Positions 6,349 to 12,522 of a stretch of 13,710 nucleotides of DNA are shown piece by piece. Below the pieces are notes generated by a model, which was given only the letters and a program-made list of their open reading frames with translations, was not told the DNA's origin and did no database searches. This DNA is from JBALVT01 sp047612385 (GTDB taxonomy: Bacteria > Pseudomonadota > Gammaproteobacteria > Pseudomonadales > Halieaceae). Position 1 is the stretch's first letter. The number at the start of each line of letters is the position of its first letter. The translations under genes and the position numbers were made by a program. The stretch spans positions 1 to 13,710 of the forward strand of contig JBLGAR010000122.1 in NCBI GenBank assembly GCA_047612385.1. The letters are read 5' to 3'.

Positions 6349-7593
6349 ATGAAGACACCATTGTCCCTGTTTGCGGCGTACGGCATCGAGATCGAGTACA
6401 TGATCGTCAACCGGCATAGCCTGAATGTCATGCCTGTTGCCGACAGGCTTATGCAGAAGGTCGCCGGCCAGATTGTCAACGAGGTCGAACAGGGAAAGAT
6501 CGCCTGGTCCAACGAACTCGTCATGCATGTCATTGAATTGAAGACCAACGGCCCAACGGCGGAGCTTGAGACCCTGCCAGCCCTTTTCTTGGAAAACATC
6601 CGGCATATAAATACGCTGCTCGACGACATGGATGCTTGCCTGATGCCGACCGCCATGCATCCATGGATGAATCCATACCGGGAAAAGGTTTTGTGGCCGC
6701 ACGACTCGAGAGAAATCTACGATACTTATGACCGCATCTTCAACTGCGAGGGCCACGGCTGGTGCAACCTGCAGAGTATGCACATCAACCTGCCCTTCGC
6801 GAATGACAGCGAGTTTGCCCGCCTACATGCCGCCATCCGAATTTTGCTGCCGATCCTGCCGGCACTGGCGGCCAGCTCTCCCATCGTCGAAGGCCGAGTC
6901 ACTTCGATTCTAGATACGCGGCTAGAAACCTACCGCGTCAACTCAATAAAGATACCCTCGATCACCGGACAGGTGATCCCAGAACCCATTATTTCCGGGC
7001 AACAATACCAGCAACAGATACTCGCTCCCATGTACCGGGATATAGCGCCATTCGATCCTGAACATATTCTGCAAGAGGAGTGGTTGAACTCTCGCGGTGC
7101 TATCGCGCGTTTCGATCGCAATGCTATTGAGATACGCGTCATCGACACCCAAGAAACGCCGGCGGCCGACCTTGCCATCGCCAGCTTCGTTATCCAAATT
7201 CTGAAGAAATTGACGGGGGAAGACTGGACCGATACTCGACAGCAAAACACGGTCGACACAGCGGTGCTGGCCGGGATTCTGAGAGCCGTTATTATCGACG
7301 CGGACGAGACGGTCATAGATCAGAGCGAATACCTGGAGCTGTTCCGATACCCTGGCAAGAAAGCCACTGCCCGGGAACTGCTACTCCACATTCGCCAGTC
7401 CATTGAATTACATGGCGCCCACGTGCCAGCCGGGGCAGCCTCGATCATCGACACAATTATCGCCCAAGGTCCGTTAGCCCGGAGGATACTTCGGGCCACG
7501 GGCGGGGATGCAAGACGCACCGTTGTCGAGGAAACCTACCGGACTTTATGCCAGAACCTTGTTTCTGGCGAGTTGTTTGAAGGCATTTCCTGA
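6349..7593 (+). CDS. GCS2-family carboxylate-amine ligase (glutamate-cysteine ligase homologue)
   Basis: The 414-residue product belongs to the glutamine-synthetase-fold GCS2 (YbdK-like) family, which makes gamma-glutamyl or similar amide bonds with ATP. Motifs are GIEIEYMIV (12-20) with metal-binding Glu14/Glu16, SNELVMHVIELKTNGP (54-69), HPWMNP (104-109), CNLQSMHINLPF (139-150), ASSPIVEGR (175-183) and ARFDRNAIEIRVIDTQETPAAD (253-274). These fit the fold, but do not settle that cysteine is the acceptor. The ATG at 6349 is one nucleotide past the stop of the RimK-like gene, so translation is probably coupled; an in-frame TTG at 6313 would add 12 residues (MKLGSWAAQPTK) but lies inside the previous gene, and the ATG puts GIEIEY at the usual distance from the N-terminus. 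Ends in a TGATG overlap with the next gene. A role with the preceding ligase in making one metabolite is inferred from the operon. Confidence 0.88.
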   Translation: MKTPLSLFAAYGIEIEYMIVNRHSLNVMPVADRLMQKVAGQIVNEVEQGKIAWSNELVMHVIELKTNGPTAELETLPALFLENIRHINTLLDDMDACLMPTAMHPWMNPYREKVLWPHDSREIYDTYDRIFNCEGHGWCNLQSMHINLPFANDSEFARLHAAIRILLPILPALAASSPIVEGRVTSILDTRLETYRVNSIKIPSITGQVIPEPIISGQQYQQQILAPMYRDIAPFDPEHILQEEWLNSRGAIARFDRNAIEIRVIDTQETPAADLAIASFVIQILKKLTGEDWTDTRQQNTVDTAVLAGILRAVIIDADETVIDQSEYLELFRYPGKKATARELLLHIRQSIELHGAHVPAGAASIIDTIIAQGPLARRILRATGGDARRTVVEETYRTLCQNLVSGELFEGIS

Positions 7594-8345
7594 TGGCAAC
7601 AATCATCACCTGCGAGCATGGTGGTGCCCGGATTCCGCCGCGGCATCAATACCTTTATAAGGGCAAACAGCGAGAATTACACAGTCATCGCGGCTGGGAC
7701 GCCGGCGCGCTGCGGCTTGCCGACAAGCTTTCCAGGGATTTGCCAGCCCCACTCTTCAAATCCACAGTATCGCGCCTATTAGTGGACCTTAACCGCTCGC
7801 TGCATCATCCACGGGTTTTCTCCGAATTCACCATCGGGCTCGAAGCACCAATAAAGCAGCAGATTATCGAAAGATACTATCGCCCTTATCGCGATGAGAT
7901 CGAAAATGCCATCCGAAAATCCATCAACTCTAACAGTCCGGTTATGCACCTTTCCGTGCACAGCTTTTCGCCGGACTTGAATGGGCAGACTAGAAACGCC
8001 GATATCGGTCTGTTGTACGACCCGGCCAGGACGCTAGAAAAAGCGCTGTGCGATGACCTGAGAGCATTATTTTCCAGCGCCTGGCCCGATGCCGCTATCA
8101 GGCGAAACTATCCCTACCGCGGCAACGCGGATGGCCTGACAACGGCCCTGCGACGCAAGTTTTCCGAACACGCCTATGTTGGCGTGGAGCTGGAGATCAA
8201 CCAGAAACACGTCCTGGGAAATACCCCGTTATGGCGTACTATCTGCCTCGAGATGGGCAATCTGATACAGCACGAATTGGCCTGTTTTTCGCCGACAGCC
8301 GACACCAATATGTTGAGCTTTCAATCGGGGAAAAAGCGATTGTAA
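7593..8345 (+). CDS. N-formylglutamate amidohydrolase family protein
   Basis: A 250-residue hydrolase of the N-formylglutamate amidohydrolase (HutG/FGase) family, zinc-dependent relatives of which release formate or another acyl group from N-acyl glutamate. Visible blocks are IITCEHGGARIP (4-15), SHRGWDAGALRLADKLS (31-47), SRLLVDLNRSLHHPRVFSEF (60-79), HLSVHSFSP (119-127), NADIGLLYDPAR (135-146), NYPYRGNADGLTTALRR (172-188) and YVGVELEINQ (195-204). Probable metal or catalytic residues sit in CEHGG, HRGWD and SVHSF. The ATG overlaps the previous stop by one base and has GAAGG 9 nt upstream. No histidine-degradation (hut) genes surround it, so formylglutamate from histidine breakdown is an unlikely substrate. 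In this operon it more plausibly trims or deprotects an N-acyl-glutamyl product of the two ligases. Confidence 0.85.
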   Translation: MATIITCEHGGARIPPRHQYLYKGKQRELHSHRGWDAGALRLADKLSRDLPAPLFKSTVSRLLVDLNRSLHHPRVFSEFTIGLEAPIKQQIIERYYRPYRDEIENAIRKSINSNSPVMHLSVHSFSPDLNGQTRNADIGLLYDPARTLEKALCDDLRALFSSAWPDAAIRRNYPYRGNADGLTTALRRKFSEHAYVGVELEINQKHVLGNTPLWRTICLEMGNLIQHELACFSPTADTNMLSFQSGKKRL

Positions 8346-8412
8346 AGGTTGTTGCGCGCCTAGCTGAAAAACCTGTCAGCACCGCATCACATCCTAGTTT
8401 CCGCCGGGGCTT

Positions 8413-8437
8413 ATACTTGACTAAATTACTCGGGTAT
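8413..8437. promoter_or_regulatory. IscR type 1 operator on the iscR-suf promoter
   Basis: A 25-bp element with arms ATACTTGACTAA and TTACTCGGGTAT around a central A matches the IscR type 1 site as I recall it (roughly ATA..TTGACT.WWWTA.TC..GTAT), known from E. coli iscR as a site bound by cluster-loaded IscR. The TTGACT at 8417-8422 doubles as a -35 box. The -10 is weaker: GATTCT at 8440-8445 is at 17-bp spacing. It lies 45 bp before the iscR start. Feedback repression of the whole iscR-suf operon by holo-IscR is the natural reading. Confidence 0.8.
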
Positions 8438-8482
8438 GGGATTCTGTATCGCCTTACTAGCAGCAACAAGCACCTACTCTTT

Positions 8483-8971
8483 ATGCGTCTGACAACCAAG
8501 GGGCGGTACGCGGTAACTTCAATGCTCGACCTGGCATTGCACCAGCAGGGCGGCCCTATCCCGCTGTCCGTTATTTCGGCCCGCCAGGATATCTCGCTGT
8601 CCTATTTGGAGCAGCTGTTTGCCCAGTTGCGGCGCAGCGGCCTGGTTCAGAGCGTTCGCGGACCCGGTGGCGGTTACCATCTGGGCAAGTCCGCTGGGCA
8701 TATCAATATTGCCGAGGTAATCGACGCCGTCAATGAAACTACCGACGCCACCCGTTGCAGTGGTGCCGGTGACTGTCAGAAGGGCGAAACCTGCCTGACC
8801 CACCATCTGTGGATGAACTTCAGCGACCAGATTCGTAATTTCCTGGGTGACATTACCCTGGCAGATCTGGTGAAACGTCAGGAAGTACGGGATATCTCCC
8901 GCAACCAGGAAAGCCGCGTCCGCGCGCAGGAACGCGCCATCACAACCACCATTTCGCTCAGCAATGATTAG
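8483..8971 (+). CDS. iscR: IscR, Rrf2-family [2Fe-2S] transcription regulator
   Basis: The 162-residue protein (same length as E. coli IscR) starts MRLTTKGRYAVTSMLDLAL, the Rrf2 winged-helix opening, with the recognition region at about 28-60 and the wing GPGGGYHLGK (60-69). The cluster ligands Cys92, Cys98, Cys104 and His107 lie in RCSGAGDCQKGETCLTHHLW, at the E. coli positions. IscR bound to [2Fe-2S] represses type 1 promoters, while both forms act at type 2 sites. Here it heads a suf operon rather than isc, an arrangement seen in gammaproteobacteria that use SUF as the main system. The frame is open upstream to 8231, but ATG at 8483 is chosen because the family starts there and the operator lies just upstream. 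A clear Shine-Dalgarno is missing, so translation may be weak, keeping regulator levels low. sufB starts 8 nt after its stop. Confidence 0.95.
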   Translation: MRLTTKGRYAVTSMLDLALHQQGGPIPLSVISARQDISLSYLEQLFAQLRRSGLVQSVRGPGGGYHLGKSAGHINIAEVIDAVNETTDATRCSGAGDCQKGETCLTHHLWMNFSDQIRNFLGDITLADLVKRQEVRDISRNQESRVRAQERAITTTISLSND

Positions 8972-8979
8972 GTAAGCAC

Positions 8980-10419
8980 ATGTCACAAGAACAGATCGAC
9001 AAGGCCATTGACAAGGAATACGCCGCCGGCTTTATTTCGGATATAGAGTCCGACACGCTGCCCCCAGGCCTGAATGAAGACGTAATCCGTTTCATTTCGG
9101 CCAAGAACGAAGAGCCCGATTGGCTGCTGGATTGGCGGCTGGACGCATACCGCGGTTGGGTTGAGATGAGCTCGCCAGAGTGGGCCCATGTGCACTATCC
9201 GGAAGTGGATTTTTCCGCCATTTCCTATTTCTCTCGCCCCAAGAGCATGGAGGACAAGCCCAAGAGCCTGGACGAGGTCGATCCGGAGCTATTGCGAGTC
9301 TATGAAAAACTAGGCATACCCTTGCACGAGCAGGAAGTATTGGCCGGAGTGGCCGTCGACATCGTGTTTGACTCTGTTTCTGTCGGCACCACCTTTCGCG
9401 CCAAACTGGCCGAGGCCGGCGTGATCTTTTGTTCAATGTCCGAGGCGGTAAAGGATTATCCTGAGCTGGTGCGCAAGTATCTGGGCACCGTGGTACCGCG
9501 CAAGGATAACTTTTATGCGGCGCTCAATAGCGCAGTTTTTAGCGATGGTTCGTTTGTTTATATTCCCAAGGGCGTGCGTTGCCCGATGGAGCTGTCCACC
9601 TATTTTCGTATCAACGAGGCCAATACTGGCCAGTTTGAACGCACCTTGATCATTGCCGAAGCCGGCAGCCATGTGAGTTACCTGGAAGGTTGCACAGCAC
9701 CCATGCGCGATGAAAATCAGCTGCATGCAGCAGTGGTGGAGCTGGTGGCACTGGATGATGCTGAAATCAAGTACTCCACGGTGCAAAACTGGTATCCGGG
9801 CGACGCCGAGGGTAAGGGTGGCATCTTTAACTTCGTCACCAAGCGCGGTGTAGCCCATCGCAATGCCAAAATATCCTGGACACAGGTTGAAACCGGTTCT
9901 GCGGTGACCTGGAAATATCCCAGCTGTATTCTGCGCGGCGACAACAGCGTGGGCGAGTTCTACTCGGTTGCACTGACCAATAACCGACAGCAGGCCGATA
10001 CTGGAACCAAGATGATTCACCTTGGCAAAAATACCCGCTCTACCATCATCTCTAAGGGCATTTCAGCCGGGCAAAGTAGCAATGCCTATCGCGGGCTGGT
10101 GCGCATGAGTCCGAAAGCCGAGGGGGCACGTAACTATACCCAGTGCGATTCGCTGCTGATCGGGGATAAATGTGCAGCCCACACCTTCCCCTATATCGAG
10201 AGCCGCAACCCCAGCGCCGTGGTTGAGCATGAGGCCACCACCTCGAAGGTCAGCGACGACCAGCTCTACCTCTGCCAGCAGCGTGGGCTCGACGCCGAAA
10301 AGGCAGTTTCTATGATCGTGAACGGCTTCTGCAAGGAAGTGTTCAAGGAACTGCCCATGGAGTTTGCCGTAGAAGCTGGAAAACTACTGGAAGTGAGCCT
10401 GGAAGGCTCAGTCGGATAA
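8980..10419 (+). CDS. sufB: SufB, scaffold subunit of the SufBCD iron-sulfur assembly complex
   Basis: A 479-residue beta-helix protein that builds the Fe-S cluster with SufC and SufD in the cytoplasm. The C-terminal core is highly conserved: ARNYTQCDSLLIGDKCAAHT (383-402), VVEHEATTSKVSDDQLY (414-430), LCQQRGLD and the terminal MIVNGFCKEVFKELPMEFA. With a constant offset of 16 from E. coli SufB (495 residues), Cys389 matches Cys405 and Glu418 matches Glu434, which are the residues implicated in cluster assembly at the SufB-SufD interface. The N-terminal half has the usual variable region, and no cysteine-rich motif is seen in its first 150 residues. AGGT overlapping the iscR stop, 7-9 nt before the ATG at 8980, serves as Shine-Dalgarno. 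It is the second gene of the iscR-led operon. Confidence 0.97.
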   Translation: MSQEQIDKAIDKEYAAGFISDIESDTLPPGLNEDVIRFISAKNEEPDWLLDWRLDAYRGWVEMSSPEWAHVHYPEVDFSAISYFSRPKSMEDKPKSLDEVDPELLRVYEKLGIPLHEQEVLAGVAVDIVFDSVSVGTTFRAKLAEAGVIFCSMSEAVKDYPELVRKYLGTVVPRKDNFYAALNSAVFSDGSFVYIPKGVRCPMELSTYFRINEANTGQFERTLIIAEAGSHVSYLEGCTAPMRDENQLHAAVVELVALDDAEIKYSTVQNWYPGDAEGKGGIFNFVTKRGVAHRNAKISWTQVETGSAVTWKYPSCILRGDNSVGEFYSVALTNNRQQADTGTKMIHLGKNTRSTIISKGISAGQSSNAYRGLVRMSPKAEGARNYTQCDSLLIGDKCAAHTFPYIESRNPSAVVEHEATTSKVSDDQLYLCQQRGLDAEKAVSMIVNGFCKEVFKELPMEFAVEAGKLLEVSLEGSVG

Positions 10420-10420
10420 C

Positions 10421-10454
10421 TAACGTGCACTAACGCGCACTAAAGAAAGTGCGC
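10421..10454 (+). promoter_or_regulatory. Tandem decamer and GC-rich hairpin between sufB and sufC
   Basis: Directly after the sufB stop lie two tandem near-copies, TAACGTGCAC (10421-10430) and TAACGCGCAC (10431-10440), differing at one base. The second copy's GCGCAC then pairs with GTGCGC (10449-10454) across an 8-nt A-rich loop; TAACGTGCAC also contains the self-complementary GTGCAC. AGGAG for sufC begins 3 nt after the stem. The only sizeable gap within the suf genes thus carries a small RNA structure next to a ribosome binding site, possibly a processing or stability element or tuning of sufC translation. No T-run follows, so it is not an intrinsic terminator. Confidence 0.45.
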
Positions 10455-10471
10455 TCAGGAGAATTACCAAA

Positions 10472-11221
10472 ATGTTAAAGATTGACAATCTGCATGCCCG
10501 GGTCGATGACAAGGACATTCTTAAGGGGCTGAGCCTAGCAGTGAAGCCTGGAGAAGTGCATGCGATCATGGGGCCCAACGGCTCTGGCAAGAGCACCCTG
10601 GGCCACGTGTTGGCTGGCCGCCCAGGCTACACCCGCACTGCAGGCAGCGTTGAGTTCATGGGCAAGGACCTGCTTGAACTAGACACCGAGGAACGAGCGC
10701 ACCTTGGTCTGTTCCTGGCCTACCAGTACCCGGTGGAGATACCCGGTGTATCCAACATGGAATTTCTAAAAGCTTCCGTCGATACTGTGCGCGAAAAACG
10801 CGGCCTGGATCCCATCGATACAGTGAGCTTTATGAAACAGGCCCGTGAGACCTGCAAGTTGGTCGACCTTGACCAGAGCTTTCTCAAGCGCGGCGTGAAT
10901 GAAGGCTTTTCCGGCGGCGAGAAAAAGCGCAACGAGCTTATGCAGATGATGATGTTGCAGCCCAAGTTAGCCATCATGGATGAAACCGATAGCGGCCTGG
11001 ATATCGATGCCTTGCAAGTCGTGGCTGCCGGTGTGAACAACATGCGCGATGGCGAACGCTCATTCATTCTAGTCACTCACTACCAACGCCTGCTGAACTT
11101 TATCGAGCCCGACTTCGTGCACGTACTGGCGGGAGGTCGCATCGTTAAATCCGGTGATAAATCACTGGCGCTGGAACTGGAAGACAAGGGCTATTCCTGG
11201 ATAGAGGATGAGGTCGCCTAA
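10472..11221 (+). CDS. sufC: SufC, ABC-type ATPase of the SufBCD complex
   Basis: A 249-residue cytoplasmic ABC ATPase that binds SufB and SufD and drives the shape change needed for cluster building. It shows Walker A GPNGSGKST (34-42, Lys40), Q-loop Gln85 in AYQYPVEIPG, the SufC-type signature FSGGEKKRNE (146-155), Walker B LAIMDE with catalytic Glu171 followed by TDSGLDIDAL, and switch His203 (VTHYQRLL). DETDSGLDID and the EGFSGGEKKRNE wording are hallmarks that separate SufC from transport ABC proteins. Length is typical (E. coli 248). The Shine-Dalgarno is AGGAG, 10 nt before the ATG at 10472. Its stop overlaps the sufD start by one base (TAATG), indicating coupling. Confidence 0.97.
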   Translation: MLKIDNLHARVDDKDILKGLSLAVKPGEVHAIMGPNGSGKSTLGHVLAGRPGYTRTAGSVEFMGKDLLELDTEERAHLGLFLAYQYPVEIPGVSNMEFLKASVDTVREKRGLDPIDTVSFMKQARETCKLVDLDQSFLKRGVNEGFSGGEKKRNELMQMMMLQPKLAIMDETDSGLDIDALQVVAAGVNNMRDGERSFILVTHYQRLLNFIEPDFVHVLAGGRIVKSGDKSLALELEDKGYSWIEDEVA

Positions 11222-12522
11222 TGCCAGATCTGATGAACCAAACTATCGATGCGGCCAGTGCCAATGCCCCTCAGTGGTTGCAGGAACGGCAATCCGCTGG
11301 CCGCGCGGTCTGGGCACAAGCCGCGCTTCCAACGCGCAAAACCGAGGCGTGGAAATACACTAGCCTGCGTGCTCTTGATCGCAGTTTTGACGCAGCAGAG
11401 CCAAGCGCAGCCAGCGCGGCCGAGCTGGGTTTAGACTACCCCCATTTTGGTGGCCCCACGCTGGTCTTTGTCGACGGCTACCTACGTGAGGACCTGTCGC
11501 AAATACAGATCCCCGCAGGCGTCCAACTCGTTCGCTTTGCTGATGCCAACGAGACTCAGACCGAACTTATCCAAAAACACTTGGGCAGCGCGGTAGACAG
11601 CTCCCGGCACTTGTTTGCCAACCTCAGTGATGCCGCCCTCAGCGACGGCATTTTTGTGCAGATCGAAGCGGAAGCAGACGTCACCGAACCCCTGCACCTG
11701 ATCTGGCTGACTACCACCGGGGAAACTGCATTTACGGTCAATCAGCGTTTATTGGTACTGTGCGGTGTCAACAGCCGCGCCAGCCTGATCGAACATTTTG
11801 ACAGCACCGGAAATGGCAATGCCTTTACCAATGGCATTACCGAGCTGGTGCTGGAAGACGGCGCCACCTTTCACCACCATCGCCTGCATATGGAAGAGGA
11901 CAGTGCCATGCATATTGGCGGCGTGCACGCACGACTAGCCAAAGACAGCACTCTGGAGAGCTTCCATCTGGCCCTGGGCAGTGCGCTCAAACGTATCGAT
12001 GTGGTTATTAACCATGACGGGCCCGGTGCACATTGTGGTCTCAACGGTGTCTATTTGCTTCGCAAAGAGGAGCATGTGGACTACCACACCTGTATAGAAC
12101 ACGCCTCCCCTCACTGCACCACAGACGAGGTCTTTCGCGGTATCATCGGCGACAGCGCTCGTGCGGTATTCAATGGTCGCATCCATATCCATCCGGATGC
12201 CCAAAAAACTCGCGCCGAGTTGAGCAACCGCAACCTGCTTACCAGTGCTCAGGCTGAGATAAATACCAAGCCGGAACTGGAGATTTATGCCGACGACGTG
12301 CAGTGTGCGCACGGCGCCACGATCGCCCAGCTCGATGGGGAAACCATGCACTATCTGCAAACCCGGGGAATATCGCGCCAAGAGGCAGAAATCATGCTGA
12401 GCTACGGTTTCATCAACGAGGTCATTGACAGCGTTGCACTTGAGTCCCTGCGCGATTACCTACGACCGTTGCTGGCTAAACGTTTTTCCGCCGATCCACA
12501 GTTGACGAGACACCTTATATGA
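11221..12522 (+). CDS. sufD: SufD, partner subunit of the SufBCD scaffold
   Basis: A 433-residue paralogue of SufB that forms the SufB-SufC2-SufD complex and is needed for iron entry. N-terminal region (to about 70) includes LPTRKTEAWKYTSLRAL, the helix common to SufD. The beta-helix core and C-terminal part carry VFNGRIHIHPDAQKTRAEL (316-334) and QCAHGATIAQLDGETMHYL (361-379); His364 corresponds to E. coli His360 at the SufB interface. The extension SRQEAEIMLSYGFINEV (385-401) is typical. Start ATG at 11221 overlaps the sufC stop by one base, with GAGGT 6 nt upstream. The stop overlaps the sufS start by 4 nt (ATGA), so translation of sufC-sufD-sufS is coupled, as expected for a stoichiometric complex. 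Confidence 0.96.
   Translation: MPDLMNQTIDAASANAPQWLQERQSAGRAVWAQAALPTRKTEAWKYTSLRALDRSFDAAEPSAASAAELGLDYPHFGGPTLVFVDGYLREDLSQIQIPAGVQLVRFADANETQTELIQKHLGSAVDSSRHLFANLSDAALSDGIFVQIEAEADVTEPLHLIWLTTTGETAFTVNQRLLVLCGVNSRASLIEHFDSTGNGNAFTNGITELVLEDGATFHHHRLHMEEDSAMHIGGVHARLAKDSTLESFHLALGSALKRIDVVINHDGPGAHCGLNGVYLLRKEEHVDYHTCIEHASPHCTTDEVFRGIIGDSARAVFNGRIHIHPDAQKTRAELSNRNLLTSAQAEINTKPELEIYADDVQCAHGATIAQLDGETMHYLQTRGISRQEAEIMLSYGFINEVIDSVALESLRDYLRPLLAKRFSADPQLTRHLI

Noticed and set aside
4150..8345. Ordinary glutathione biosynthesis (gshA-gshB) operon
   Set aside because: The ATP-grasp protein is RimK-like with an RLAN-type N-terminus, not GshB, and the peptidase and amidohydrolase partners have no place in glutathione synthesis.
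8231..8482. 84-codon in-frame N-terminal extension of iscR
   Set aside because: It overlaps the amidohydrolase gene in another frame and the IscR operator. IscR homologues start at MRLTTKG, and the 162-residue form places the ligands at the E. coli positions.
9433..10020. 195-codon minus-strand frame within sufB
   Set aside because: It lies wholly opposite the strongly conserved SufB core and shows no protein family features; a shadow of the real gene's codon bias.
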